From Streptomyces sp. NBC_01451 (GTDB lineage: Bacteria > Actinomycetota > Actinomycetes > Streptomycetales > Streptomycetaceae), in contig NZ_CP109479.1 in NCBI RefSeq assembly GCF_036227485.1, positions 6,882,001-6,946,000 of the forward strand: DNA of 64,000 nt, read 5' to 3'. The position numbers were made by a program, and so were the translations under genes. A model generated the notes under the pieces. The model worked only from the letters and a program-made list of their open reading frames with translations. It made no database searches and had not been told where the DNA came from. Below are positions 32,498 through 41,293 of this stretch, in pieces; position 1 is the first letter of the stretch; the number at the start of each line of letters is the position of its first letter.

Positions 32498-33763
32498 TCA
32501 GACCGACCTGAACGCCAGCACCACGTTGTGCCCGCCGAATCCGAACGAGTCGTTGAGCGCGGCGATACGCCCGTCGACAGGCAACTTGCGAGCCTCCCCA
32601 CGCACGATGTCCGCGTCGGCCTCGGGGTCGAGGTTCTCGACGTTGATCGTCGGCGGCGCGACCCGGTGATACAGCGCGAGCACCGTCGCCACCGTCTCGA
32701 CCCCGCCGGCCCCACCGAGCAGATGCCCGGTCATCGACTTGGTCGCGGACACGGCCATGTGGTCGACGTCCGCGCCGAACACATTGCGCAGCGCCTTGAG
32801 TTCGGCCACATCGCCCGCAGGAGTCGACGTCGCGTGCGCGTTGACGTGCACGATCTCCGCCGGGTCCAGGTCGTTGTTGGCCAGCAGGTTCCGCAGGGCC
32901 GCCGAGATACCGCGCCCCTCCGGCTCCGGCTGCACGATGTCGTGGCCGTCGGCCGAGATGCCCTGGCCGATCGCCTCGGCGTAGACCCGCGCACCGCGTG
33001 CGGCGGCGTGCTCGGCGGACTCCAGGACGACCACACCGGAGCCCTCGCCCATCACGAAGCCGTCGCGGCCCGTGTCGTAGGGGCGGGACGCGCCCTGCGG
33101 GTTCTCGTTGTTCTTGGACATCGCCATCATGTTGCCGAACGCGGCGATGGGCAGCGGGTGGATGGCCGCCTCGGTGCCACCGGCGATGACGACGTCGGCG
33201 CGGCCGGTGCGGATCATCTCGATGGCGTAGCCGATGGCCTCGGCGCCCGACGCGCAGGCGGAGACCGGGGTGTGCACGCCGGCGCGGGCACCGACGAGCA
33301 GACCCACGTTGGCGGAGGGGCTGTTGGGCATCAGCATCGGGACGGTGTGCGGGGAGACGCGGCGTACGCCCTTCTCCTTCATCACGTCGTACTGGTCGAG
33401 CAGGGTCGTGACCCCGCCGATGCCCGACGCGATGACCGCGCCGAGCCGGTCCGGGTCGACAGCCGGGTCCTCGCCGGCGCGGTCGGTGAAGCCCGCGTCG
33501 GCCCACGCCTCCTTGGCGGCGATCAGCGCGAACTGCGCCGACCGGTCCAGCCGGCGGGCCTGGGGCCGCGGGATGACCTCGGACGGTTCCACGGCGATCT
33601 GCGCGGCGATCCGGACGGCCTGCTCGGCCGCCCACTCCTGCTCCAGGGGACGGACACCGGACTTGCCGGCGACCAGACCCTCCCAGGTAGAGGCCGCGTC
33701 GCCACCCAACGGTGTGGTTGCGCCGATACCGGTGACGACCACGGTGCGATTGGTCGGGCTCAC
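32498..33763 (-). CDS. fabF: Beta-ketoacyl-ACP synthase II
   Basis: 421 residues from GTG 33763 with GGAGAAGGA upstream. Condenses malonyl-ACP with acyl-ACP in fatty acid elongation. Catalytic Cys 170 in VSACASGAEA; His in NAHATSTPAGD; His in SATKSMTGHLLGGAGG; C-terminal NDSFGFGGHN. Full-length, no changes in the active site. It is the last gene of the fabD-fabH-acpP-fabF operon. A stem-loop after acpP may set its lower expression. The IS30-type element downstream has removed the intact terminator. Confidence 0.96.
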   Translation of the reverse strand: MSPTNRTVVVTGIGATTPLGGDAASTWEGLVAGKSGVRPLEQEWAAEQAVRIAAQIAVEPSEVIPRPQARRLDRSAQFALIAAKEAWADAGFTDRAGEDPAVDPDRLGAVIASGIGGVTTLLDQYDVMKEKGVRRVSPHTVPMLMPNSPSANVGLLVGARAGVHTPVSACASGAEAIGYAIEMIRTGRADVVIAGGTEAAIHPLPIAAFGNMMAMSKNNENPQGASRPYDTGRDGFVMGEGSGVVVLESAEHAAARGARVYAEAIGQGISADGHDIVQPEPEGRGISAALRNLLANNDLDPAEIVHVNAHATSTPAGDVAELKALRNVFGADVDHMAVSATKSMTGHLLGGAGGVETVATVLALYHRVAPPTINVENLDPEADADIVRGEARKLPVDGRIAALNDSFGFGGHNVVLAFRSV

Positions 33764-33847
33764 GGGAATTCCTTCTCCAACGGATACGGGAGGACAACCC
33801 CCGCACAGGCGGGGAGAACGGCGCCACCGCCGGGTGGCGGGGCTGAG

Positions 33848-33871
33848 GGGGCCGGCCGAGGAGCCGGCCCC
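33848..33871 (-). terminator. Intercistronic hairpin between acpP and fabF
   Basis: GGGGCCGGC / GCCGGCCCC, 9-bp perfect arms and a 6-nt loop, starting 6 bp after the acpP stop. Acyl carrier protein is needed in far greater amount than FabF, so partial termination or processing here is plausible. Confidence 0.6.
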
Positions 33872-33876
33872 GGCGG

Positions 33877-34125
33877 TCAGGCCTGGTTCTTGAGGATGTA
33901 CTCGGTGGCGTCGCCGACCGTCTTGAGGTTCTTGACGTCCTCGTCGGGGATCTTGACGTCGAAACGCTCTTCGGCGGCGACGACGACCTCGACCATGGAC
34001 AGCGAGTCGACGTCCAGGTCGTCGGTGAAGGACTTGTCCAGCTGGACGTCCTCAACCGGGATGCCGGCGATCTCGTTCACGATGTCGGCGAGACCGGCGA
34101 CGATCTCTTCCTGAGTGGCGGCCAT
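33877..34125 (-). CDS. acpP: Acyl carrier protein
   Basis: 82 residues from ATG 34125 with AAGGAG upstream; a longer in-frame extension to 34599 runs into fabH and is not real. Acidic four-helix ACP with the phosphopantetheine attachment Ser 41 in DDLDVDSLSMVE. Carries the growing acyl chain between FabD, FabH and FabF, encoded on either side. C-terminal TVGDATEYILKNQA is the family-typical ending. Confidence 0.97.
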   Translation of the reverse strand: MAATQEEIVAGLADIVNEIAGIPVEDVQLDKSFTDDLDVDSLSMVEVVVAAEERFDVKIPDEDVKNLKTVGDATEYILKNQA

Positions 34126-34214
34126 GGCAGGCGCTCCTTCTTGTGTATCTATCCAGAGAGGGTTGGCAGTTGTCCCCGTTCCGGTTCCGGGGATCCGGAT
34201 CCGGCGCGGGGTGC

Positions 34215-35210
34215 CTAGGGGAGGGTAACGACCGTCGCGGCGTACACGAGACCCGCCCCGAAGCCGATGACGAGCGCGGTGTCGCCGCTCTTCGCCTCGC
34301 CGGTCGCCAGGAGCCGCTCCATCGCGAGCGGGATCGAGGCTGCCGACGTGTTGCCGGTGGTGCGCACGTCGCGTGCGACCGTGACGTGCTCCGGCAGTTT
34401 GAGTGTCTTCACCATCGAGTCGATGATCCGCTCGTTGGCCTGGTGGGGAATGAAGACGTCCAGGTCGTCCGGGGTGATCCCGGCCGCGTCCAGCGCCTGC
34501 TGGGCGACCTTCGCCATCTCGAACACGGCCCAGCGGAACACCGCCTGGCCCTCCTGCGTGATCGCAGGAAACTTGCCGGAACTGTCGTACTCGTTCCACG
34601 GTACGGTCTGTTTGATCGTGTCCGACTTGTCACCCTCGGAGCCCCACACGGTCGGACCGATGTGCGGTTCCTGGGAGGGGCCCACGACGACCGCGCCCGC
34701 GCCGTCACCGAACAGGAAGGCGGTCGCGCGGTCCTCCAGGTCGGTCAGGTCGGACAGCCGTTCGACGCCGATGACGAGGACGTACTCCGCCGACCCGTCG
34801 ACGATCATCCCCTTGGCCAGGGTCAGGCCGTAGCCGAAGCCCGCGCAGCCGGCCGAGATGTCGAACGCGGCGGCCTTGGCCGTGCCGAGCCGGTCGGCGA
34901 TCTCGGTGGCCACGGCCGGGGTCTGCTTGAAGTGCGAGACGGTGGCGACGACCACGCCGCCGATCTGCTCGGCGCTGATCCCCGCGTCGGCGATCGCCTT
35001 GCCGGACGCCTCGATGGACATCGCGGCGACGGTCTCCTCGTCCGAGGCCCAGTGCCGGGTCTCGATGCCGGAGCGCGAGCGGATCCACTCGTCGGACGAG
35101 TCGATCGTCTCCAGGATCACCTCGTTGGGCACGACCCGGACCGGCCGGTACCCGCCCACCCCCAGGATGCGCGCGTACGGGGCACCCTTACTGGGCTTGA
35201 TCTTCGACAT
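34215..35210 (-). CDS. fabH: Beta-ketoacyl-ACP synthase III
   Basis: 331 residues. Starts fatty acid synthesis by condensing acyl-CoA primers with malonyl-ACP; in Streptomyces branched primers are favoured. Catalytic triad: Cys 122 in ISAGCAGFGYG, His in FIPHQANERII, Asn in RTTGNTSAAS. The C-terminal GFGAGLVYAATVV is typical. Located 15 bp after fabD and 89 bp before acpP in one leftward operon. Confidence 0.96.
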   Translation of the reverse strand: MSKIKPSKGAPYARILGVGGYRPVRVVPNEVILETIDSSDEWIRSRSGIETRHWASDEETVAAMSIEASGKAIADAGISAEQIGGVVVATVSHFKQTPAVATEIADRLGTAKAAAFDISAGCAGFGYGLTLAKGMIVDGSAEYVLVIGVERLSDLTDLEDRATAFLFGDGAGAVVVGPSQEPHIGPTVWGSEGDKSDTIKQTVPWNEYDSSGKFPAITQEGQAVFRWAVFEMAKVAQQALDAAGITPDDLDVFIPHQANERIIDSMVKTLKLPEHVTVARDVRTTGNTSAASIPLAMERLLATGEAKSGDTALVIGFGAGLVYAATVVTLP

Positions 35211-35225
35211 TGCTCGGGGCTCCTT

Positions 35226-36182
35226 TCAGGCGCCCGCCGCGTCAGCGGCAGAGGTCGAGGTCAACGACTCGGCGATGAGCTCACGAGCGGCGTCGAGGTC
35301 GGCGGGGGTCTTCAGGGCCAGCGTCTTCACACCGGGCAGCGCGCGCTTGGCGAGACCGGTGAGGGTGCCGCCCGGGCACACCTCGACGAACGCGGTCACG
35401 CCCAGCTTCTTGAACGTCTCCATGCACAGGTCCCAGCGCACCGGGTTGGCGACCTGCCCGACCAGCCGGGCGAGCACCTCGGAGCCGTCCGCGACCGTCT
35501 GTCCGTCCTTGTTCGAGACGTACGTGACGGCCGGGTCGCCGGGCGTCAGCGACGCGGCGGCCGACGCGAGGGCGTCGACGGCGGGAGCCATGTGGTGCGT
35601 GTGGAAGGCACCGGCCACCTGCAGCTTGACGACCTTGCGCACCCCTTCGGGCCTGTCCTCGACGAGTGCCTCGATCTGCTCGACCGTGCCCGCGGCGACG
35701 ATCTGCCCGGCGCCGTTCACGTTCGCCGGGGTCAGCCCCAGCTTCTCCAGGTGCGGCACGGTCACCTCGGGGTCACCGCCGAGGAGCGCCGCCATCCCGG
35801 TCCTGGTGACGGCGGCGGCCTCGGCCATGGCCAGACCGCGCGTGCGTACGAGGGCCAGGGCGGCCGTGTCGTCGAGCACGCCCGCGAAGGCGGCGGCGGT
35901 GATCTCACCGACGCTGTGTCCGGCGACGGCGCCCGGTGTGAAGCCACCGCCCATGGCACCCAGTGCCGAGGCGGACAGTATCCCGGCCGCGACCAGCAGC
36001 GGCTGGGCGACGGCGGTGTCGCGGATCGCGTCGGCGTCGGCCTCGGTGCCGTAGTGGGCGAGGTCGAGCCCGATGACGTCGGACCACGCGGCGACGCGCT
36101 CGGCGGCACCGGGCAGTTCGAGCCAGGGAGTCAGGAAGCCGGGCGTCTGAGCGCCTTGGCCGGGAGCGACGAGTACGAGCAC
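35226..36182 (-). CDS. fabD: Malonyl-CoA:ACP transacylase
   Basis: 318 residues starting at GTG 36182 (VLVLVAPGQGAQTPGFL). AGAGAG lies about seven bases upstream; the GTG at 36188 would leave no spacing, and longer frames cross the promoter region. Loads malonate on ACP. Oxyanion-hole Gln in APGQGAQ; nucleophile Ser 90 in GHSVGE; catalytic His in VAGAFHTHHM. First gene of the fabD-fabH-acpP-fabF operon, downstream of the regulator gene fasR with a long palindrome between them. Confidence 0.95.
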   Translation of the reverse strand: MLVLVAPGQGAQTPGFLTPWLELPGAAERVAAWSDVIGLDLAHYGTEADADAIRDTAVAQPLLVAAGILSASALGAMGGGFTPGAVAGHSVGEITAAAFAGVLDDTAALALVRTRGLAMAEAAAVTRTGMAALLGGDPEVTVPHLEKLGLTPANVNGAGQIVAAGTVEQIEALVEDRPEGVRKVVKLQVAGAFHTHHMAPAVDALASAAASLTPGDPAVTYVSNKDGQTVADGSEVLARLVGQVANPVRWDLCMETFKKLGVTAFVEVCPGGTLTGLAKRALPGVKTLALKTPADLDAARELIAESLTSTSAADAAGA

Positions 36183-36245
36183 TCTCACACTCTCTCTTGG
36201 GTACGGGCACGGCCGCCCGTGGGGACAGGGACGAAGAACAGGAGG

Positions 36246-36272
36246 GGGTTTTGTTGGACCCCGACAAAACCC
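36246..36272 (-). promoter_or_regulatory. Candidate FasR-binding palindrome upstream of fabD
   Basis: GGGTTTTGT-N9-ACAAAACCC, perfect 9-bp arms, 64 bp before the fabD start and touching the fasR stop codon. It is conspicuously AT-rich for this genome. The S. coelicolor homologue FasR is known to bind and activate this promoter. The precise site here is inferred from the palindrome. Confidence 0.7.
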
Positions 36273-37477
36273 TAGGGCTGGTGATCCCCATCGGCCAGGC
36301 GCCCCAGGATCAGCGCGATCCGAAGTGTGAATGCGGATCGTACATCTGAAGGTGACCAACCGGTGACGTCAGTCACACGTCGAAGCCGGTAGCGCACGGT
36401 GTTGGGGTGAACGAACAACATGCGCGCCGCACCCTCCAGACTGCTCGCCTGTTCGAGATAGACGGCGAGGGTCTCAAGGAGCGCGGATCCGGCCTCCTCC
36501 AGCGGTCTGTAGATCTCCTCCACCAACTGGTCGCGCGCCCCCGGGTCACCGGCGATCGCGCGCTCCGGAAGGAGATCGTCCGACAGCACCGGACGCGGTG
36601 CGTCCTGCCAGGCGGAACACGCCTTGAGCCCCGCGGCGGCGGCCTGCGCGGACCGGGTGGCGGCGAGCAGATCGGGCACGATCGGCCCCGCGACCACGGG
36701 CCCGGCGGCATAGGGGCCGATCAGCGACTTGGCGACGGCGAGCGGATTGTCGTCGCCCCCCGCGATGACGACGAGCCGATCGCCCAGCACACCCGTCAGT
36801 ACCTGCAGCTTGGCGTGCCGGGCGGCCCGCCGGATCGCCTCGACGGTCAGTTCACTGTCGCCGTCGGGCGCGGTCCCCAGCACCACGCAGACGTGCTCGG
36901 GCGAGTTCCAGCCGAGCGCGGCGGCCCGCGAGACCGCCCCCTCGTCGGCCTCACCGCTGAGCACGGCGTTGACGACGAGCGACTCCAGCCGGGCGTCCCA
37001 GGCACCCCGTGCCTCGGCGGCCTGTGCGTACACCTGTGCGGTGGCGAAGGCGATCTCACGTGCGTAGACGAGCAGCGCCTCGCGCAGCACGGACTCGTCA
37101 CCGGGAGCGGCCACCTCGTCGATGGCGCTCTCCATGACCTCGATGGTCGTACGGACCATCTCGACGGTCTGGCGCAGGGTGATCGCCCTGGTCAGCTCAC
37201 GGGGAGCGGTGCCGAAGACATCGGTGGAGATGGCCTGTGGGGCATCAGGATGCCGAAACCACTCGGTGAAGGCGGCGATACCGGCCTGGGCGACCAGCCC
37301 GATCCAGGAACGGTTCTCCGGGGGCATGGCCCGGTACCACGACAGCGTCTCGTCCATGCGCGTGATCGCCTGCGCGGCGAGACTCCCGGACGACTTCTCC
37401 AGCCGCCTCAGGGTCGCCGGGTGCGGGTGCTCGGGACGTGCGGTGGGCTCGGGGCGGTGGGATTCGGGTTCGGGCAC
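36272..37477 (-). CDS. fasR: PucR-family activator of fatty acid synthesis
   Basis: 401 residues from GTG 37477; longer frames overlap the divergent pirin gene. The N-terminal half is helical and specific (LAAQAITRMDETLSWYRAMPPENRSWIGLVAQ). The middle carries a GGDEF-like fold region typical of PucR/CdaR proteins. The C-terminus has the PucR helix-turn-helix: LAVYLEQASSLEGAARMLFVHPNTVRYRLRRVTDVTG. By sequence and position directly ahead of fabD it is the orthologue of S. coelicolor FasR, which activates the fab operon. The start has only a weak ribosome site, so a few residues of uncertainty remain. Confidence 0.93.
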   Translation of the reverse strand: MPEPESHRPEPTARPEHPHPATLRRLEKSSGSLAAQAITRMDETLSWYRAMPPENRSWIGLVAQAGIAAFTEWFRHPDAPQAISTDVFGTAPRELTRAITLRQTVEMVRTTIEVMESAIDEVAAPGDESVLREALLVYAREIAFATAQVYAQAAEARGAWDARLESLVVNAVLSGEADEGAVSRAAALGWNSPEHVCVVLGTAPDGDSELTVEAIRRAARHAKLQVLTGVLGDRLVVIAGGDDNPLAVAKSLIGPYAAGPVVAGPIVPDLLAATRSAQAAAAGLKACSAWQDAPRPVLSDDLLPERAIAGDPGARDQLVEEIYRPLEEAGSALLETLAVYLEQASSLEGAARMLFVHPNTVRYRLRRVTDVTGWSPSDVRSAFTLRIALILGRLADGDHQP

Positions 37478-37537
37478 GGAACAAGACTGCCTTATCCGGA
37501 CGGCGGCGTGCGGCCTCGGGTCTACGGTGGGTGGGTG

Positions 37538-38191
37538 ATGGACGTACGGCGCGCGCACGAGCGCTATCCAGGGGGCGACCGGGCGGCGGGCATCGAATCC
37601 CGGCACGCCTTCTCCTTCGGCCCGCACTACGACCCCGGCAACCTCCGTTTCGGCGCGATGATCGCCTGCAACGAGGAACGCCTCGCGCCCGGCGCCGGTT
37701 TCGACGAACACCCGCACAGCCACACGGAGATCGTGACGTGGGTGACGGAGGGGGCGCTCACCCACCGCGACTCGACGGGCCACGAGACGGTGGTGCTCCC
37801 GGGGGACGTGCAACGCCTGAGCGCGGCGGCGGGCGTGCGCCACGTCGAGCGCAACGAGGGGGCCACCCCCCTGACCTTCGTCCAGACCTGGCTGGCCCCG
37901 CTCACCCCCGGCGGCACCCCGTCCTACGAGACGGTCCACGGCATCGCGGACTCCACGCCGTACGCCGTCCCCGAGGCGGGCGCGATGCTGCACATACGCA
38001 GGCTGACGGCGGGGGAGCGCACGGCGGTACCGGACGCGGCGTACGTGTACGTCCATGTCGTACGGGGCGAGGTGCGCCTGGGCCCGGAAAAGCTGGGCCC
38101 GGGCGACGCGGCACGGATCACGGAGGCGGAGGGCGTGGAGGCGGTAGGGGTGACACAGGCGGAGCTGCTGCTGTGGGAGATGGGGCCCTGA
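37538..38191 (+). CDS. Pirin-family bicupin protein
   Basis: 217 residues from ATG 37538, 60 bp from divergent fasR. The N-terminal cupin has the pirin motif FDEHPHSHTEIVTWVTEGALTHRDS with the metal-binding His residues and a Glu/His later in RHVERNE. Short for a pirin (usually 230-290), as in the YhhW-like group. Related proteins bind Fe and oxidise quercetin or act as redox sensors. No neighbour defines the role here. Confidence 0.87.
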   Translation: MDVRRAHERYPGGDRAAGIESRHAFSFGPHYDPGNLRFGAMIACNEERLAPGAGFDEHPHSHTEIVTWVTEGALTHRDSTGHETVVLPGDVQRLSAAAGVRHVERNEGATPLTFVQTWLAPLTPGGTPSYETVHGIADSTPYAVPEAGAMLHIRRLTAGERTAVPDAAYVYVHVVRGEVRLGPEKLGPGDAARITEAEGVEAVGVTQAELLLWEMGP

Positions 38192-38246
38192 ACTGGGGCG
38201 TTTCGGCCCGTCCGGCGGCTGAGGGCGAGGCCCGTTCGGGGCGGCC

Positions 38247-39077
38247 TCAGCCCCGCACCTCCGCCAGCACCGCGTCCGTGAACCCCGGCCACACCTCCAC
38301 CGCCCACGCCCCGAACGCCCGGTCGGTCAGCGCGACGCACGCCACCCCCGCCACCGGGTCGACCCACAGGAACGTACCGGACTGCCCGAAATGCCCGAAC
38401 GTCCGGGCCGACGACGAACTCCCCGTCCAGTGCGGCGACTTCGCCCCCCGGATCTCGAACCCGAGCCCCCAGTCGTTGGGGTTCTGGTGCCCGTACCCGG
38501 GCAGGACGCCCTTCGTCCCCGGGTACTGCACGGTCATCGCCTCCGCGACCGTACGCGGATCGAGCAGCCGGGGAGCCTGCACCTCGGCGGCGAACCGCAG
38601 CAGATCCCCGACGGTCGACACGCCGTCCTTCGCGGGCGACCCCTCCACCCCGGTCGACGTCATCCCGAGCGGCTCCAGCACCGCCTGCCGCACGTACTCC
38701 GCGAACGGCATCTCCGCCGCCTTCGCCACGTGATCCCCCAGCACCTCGAACCCGGCGTTGGAGTACAGCCGCCGCTCCCCGGGCGGAGCCGTCACCCGGT
38801 GCTCGTCGAAGGCGAGCCCCGAGGTGTGCGCGAGGAGATGGCGGACCGTCGATCCGGGCGGCCCGGCCGGCTCGTCGAGCTCGACGGCCCCCTCCTCGTA
38901 CGCGACAAGGGCCGCGTAGGCGGCGAGCGGCTTGGTGACCGAGGCGAGGGGGAACCGGTGGTCGAGGGGGCCGTGGCCGCCGAGAACGGCACCGTCCGCC
39001 CGTACGACGGCAGCGGCGGCGGTGGGCACGGGCCAGTTCTCGATCAGCGCGAGGCTCTGCAACGACTTCGACGACAT
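38247..39077 (-). CDS. Serine hydrolase, beta-lactamase-like
   Basis: 276 residues, no signal peptide. SxxK nucleophile motif in FPLASVTKP (Ser 46, Lys 49), Tyr motif RLYSNAGFEVLG (YSN) and a C-terminal FGHFGQSGTFLW in place of KTG. This is the compact cytoplasmic esterase/peptidase group of the beta-lactamase superfamily; the substrate is unknown. It is unrelated in position to the serine hydrolase at 19665-20876, though from the same family. Confidence 0.88.
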   Translation of the reverse strand: MSSKSLQSLALIENWPVPTAAAAVVRADGAVLGGHGPLDHRFPLASVTKPLAAYAALVAYEEGAVELDEPAGPPGSTVRHLLAHTSGLAFDEHRVTAPPGERRLYSNAGFEVLGDHVAKAAEMPFAEYVRQAVLEPLGMTSTGVEGSPAKDGVSTVGDLLRFAAEVQAPRLLDPRTVAEAMTVQYPGTKGVLPGYGHQNPNDWGLGFEIRGAKSPHWTGSSSSARTFGHFGQSGTFLWVDPVAGVACVALTDRAFGAWAVEVWPGFTDAVLAEVRG

Positions 39078-39096
39078 GACGTCGAGCTTAGGAGGC

Positions 39097-39567
39097 TCAG
39101 AACCGCAGCCGCATGAAGGGGTCGGGTTGCCGGACGAAGCCCAGCGACGCGTACAGCGGGACCGCGTCCGCGGAGGCGGTGAGGTCGATCTGGCCGACGT
39201 CCTGCTCCCGGAACCAGCCGACCAGCGCCTCCATGCAGGCCCGCGCGTACCCTCGGCGGCGCGCGTCCGGATCGGTTGCGACGCTGAAGACGTAGCCGAT
39301 CCGCCCGTGCGGATTGCCCGCCCGCCCGATCCGGTACTCGACGGTCCCCGCGACCAGCGCGGCCAGTGAACCGGGCCGCTCCGGATGGTCGACGACGAAC
39401 GCGGCGAAGCCGCCCGCCGGGTCGGCCAGCCTGCCGGTCACCGTCGGCAGGGACGCGGACTGCCAGCCGGCGTCGGTGTTCGCCCCGGGCATCGAGTCGA
39501 TCATCACCTGGCGCAGTCGCAGCAGCTCCGCGGCGTCCCCGGGTGTGGCACGGCGTACGAGAGTCAT
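39097..39567 (-). CDS. GNAT-family N-acetyltransferase
   Basis: 156 residues from ATG 39567; the longer frame to 39639 would run through the promoter of the divergent gene. Acetyl-CoA binding motif A is VFSVATDPDARRRGYARACMEAL (R-R-x-G-Y/A), followed by LTASADAVPLYASLGFVRQPDPFMRL, the usual beta-bulge and C-terminal strand. Acceptor unknown. Lies 19 bp from the serine hydrolase on the same strand. Confidence 0.88.
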   Translation of the reverse strand: MTLVRRATPGDAAELLRLRQVMIDSMPGANTDAGWQSASLPTVTGRLADPAGGFAAFVVDHPERPGSLAALVAGTVEYRIGRAGNPHGRIGYVFSVATDPDARRRGYARACMEALVGWFREQDVGQIDLTASADAVPLYASLGFVRQPDPFMRLRF

Positions 39568-39624
39568 GATCCGTACGGTAATGAGCCCGGACCGGCCAAG
39601 TCTCTGCAATATCGCGGTATCCGC

Positions 39625-39655
39625 TTGCTTGGAGTGCACTCCAGGGTTTTAGCGT
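39625..39655 (+). promoter_or_regulatory. MerR-type promoter with 19-bp spacer and operator
   Basis: TTGCTT (-35, 39625-39630), 19-bp spacer, TAGCGT (-10, 39650-39655). The spacer holds the perfect 14-bp palindrome TGGAGTGCACTCCA (39630-39643). The over-long spacer is the hallmark of promoters that MerR proteins activate by DNA distortion. The -10 ends 7 bp before ATG 39663, so the mRNA is probably leaderless. Confidence 0.85.
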
Positions 39656-39662
39656 GGGGGTC

Positions 39663-40184
39663 ATGACGGTGCTGGAGACCACAGACCCCACCACGGACAC
39701 CCCGACAGCCCTCGCGGTCCCCGCCGCGGCCGACAGTTGTGCGGTGCCGAGACGGCCCGACCGGCGCCCGGACGGACAGGACCGGTACACGATCAGCGAG
39801 GTCGTCCTCTTCACCGGACTGACCGCGCACACCCTGCGCTGGTACGAGCGCATCGGGCTGATGCCGCACATCGACCGTTCGCACACCGGCCAGCGCCGCT
39901 ACAGCAACCGCGACCTCGACTGGCTCGACCTCGTCGGCAAGCTCCGGCTCACCGGTATGCCGGTCGCGGACATGGTGCGCTACGCCGAACTCGTGCGCGA
40001 GGGCGACCACACGTACGGCGAGCGGTTCGAACTGCTCGAATCGACCCGCAGGGCCGTCCTGGACCGGATCGCCGAACTCCAGGACACGCTCGCGGTACTC
40101 GACCGGAAGATCAGTTTCTACGCGGAGGCGGACCAGGACGCGGGCCTTGTCCGCGTCGTCCGTGAGATGGAGAGGGTTCGATGA
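39663..40184 (+). CDS. MerR-family transcriptional regulator
   Basis: 173 residues. An N-terminal low-complexity segment (about 1-40) precedes the MerR winged helix: RYTISEVVLFTGLTAHTLRWYERIGLMP, wing RSHTGQRRYSNRDLDWL, and a coiled-coil dimerisation helix (STRRAVLDRIAELQDTLAVLDRKI). There is no C-terminal effector domain or cysteine metal site, as in SoxR/NmlR-like aldehyde or small-molecule responders. No Shine-Dalgarno is visible, in line with a leaderless transcript. It overlaps the aldo-keto reductase gene by 4 bp (ATGA) and likely activates both from the palindromic promoter. Confidence 0.93.
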   Translation: MTVLETTDPTTDTPTALAVPAAADSCAVPRRPDRRPDGQDRYTISEVVLFTGLTAHTLRWYERIGLMPHIDRSHTGQRRYSNRDLDWLDLVGKLRLTGMPVADMVRYAELVREGDHTYGERFELLESTRRAVLDRIAELQDTLAVLDRKISFYAEADQDAGLVRVVREMERVR

Positions 40185-41215
40185 CGAACGACGACACCGC
40201 CGGCAGGCTCCCCACGGCCCCGCTGGGCACCGGCGGCCCCGAGGTCGGCGTACAGGGCCTCGGCTGCATGGGCATGAGCTTCGCGTACGGCCCCACCGAC
40301 GCCGGCGAGGCCCGCGCCACGCTCGAACGCGCGCTCGAACTGGGCGTGACCCTCTACGACACGGCCGACGCCTACGCCGACGGGGAGAACGAACGATTCC
40401 TGTCCCCGTTCTTCCGGGCCCACCGCGACGAGGTCGTCGTCGCGACGAAGTTCGCCCTGGCGATCCCGCCCGGCGAGCCGACCCGGCGGATCATCCGCAA
40501 CGACGCGCCCTACATACGCCAGGCCGTCGAGGCCAGCCTCAAGCGCCTCGACCTCGATGTCATCGACCTCTACTACATGCACCGGCGCGATGTGAACGTC
40601 CCGATCGAGGAGTCGGTCGGGGTCATGGCCGAGCTGGTGCGCGAGGGCAAGGTCAAGCAGCTGGGCCTGAGCGAGGTCACGGGCCCGGAGCTGCGCGCGG
40701 CCCAGGCCGTGCACCCGATCGCCGCCCTCCAGTCGGAGTGGTCCCTGTTCAGCCGGGACATCGAGGCGGGCGTGGTCCCGGCGGCCCGCGAACTGGGCGT
40801 CACCCTGGTCCCGTACTCCCCGCTCGGCCGGGGCTTCCTGACCGGCTCGTTCACCGACGCCGACCAGGAACTGACCGCGGACGACTACCGCCGCACGCAG
40901 CCCCGCTTCACGGGTACCAACGCCTCGGCGAACGCCGCACTGCTGGCCCCCGTCAGGACGGTCGCGGAAGCCCACGGCGCCTCCCTCGGCCAGATCGCCC
41001 TGGCCTGGGTCCAGCAGCAGGCGACCGTCCACGACCTCCCGGTCGTGCCGATCCCGGGCACGCGCAGCCGTTCGAGGGTGGAGGAGAACACGGCGGCGAC
41101 CCGCATCGTCCTGGGCGAGAAGGATCTGGCCCTGCTGGAACCCATCGCGGCCCAGGTCACGGGAGCCCGCTACGCCGACATGACCTTCACATCGGCGGCC
41201 AGGGAAACCCCCTAG
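40181..41215 (+). CDS. Aldo/keto reductase
   Basis: 344 residues. Catalytic tetrad Asp 60 and Tyr 65 (LYDTADAYADGENE), Lys 90 (VVATKFAL) and His 134 (DLYYMHRRD). Cofactor-binding C-terminus VVPIPGTRSRSRVEENTAA matches NADPH-using AKR13-like enzymes. Reduces aldehydes or ketones; control by a MerR protein in the same transcript suggests inducible carbonyl detoxification. The interspersed GGGGCGCGGGGAAC repeat begins at its stop codon. Confidence 0.94.
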   Translation: MTNDDTAGRLPTAPLGTGGPEVGVQGLGCMGMSFAYGPTDAGEARATLERALELGVTLYDTADAYADGENERFLSPFFRAHRDEVVVATKFALAIPPGEPTRRIIRNDAPYIRQAVEASLKRLDLDVIDLYYMHRRDVNVPIEESVGVMAELVREGKVKQLGLSEVTGPELRAAQAVHPIAALQSEWSLFSRDIEAGVVPAARELGVTLVPYSPLGRGFLTGSFTDADQELTADDYRRTQPRFTGTNASANAALLAPVRTVAEAHGASLGQIALAWVQQQATVHDLPVVPIPGTRSRSRVEENTAATRIVLGEKDLALLEPIAAQVTGARYADMTFTSAARETP

Positions 41216-41241
41216 GGGCGCGGGGAACTGCGCGACAAGCC
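41214..41241 (+). repeat. Interspersed repeat copy a (GGGGCGCGGGGAACTGCGCGA core)
   Basis: AGGGGCGCGGGGAACTGCGC followed by GACAAGCC, beginning inside the aldo-keto reductase stop codon. Four related copies are at 47494, 55358, 58343 and 60960. Confidence 0.85.
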
Positions 41242-41293
41242 ACGTCGGACGGGCACCCGCGAACCCACAGAACTCCCCACCCCGTTGGGCGGG

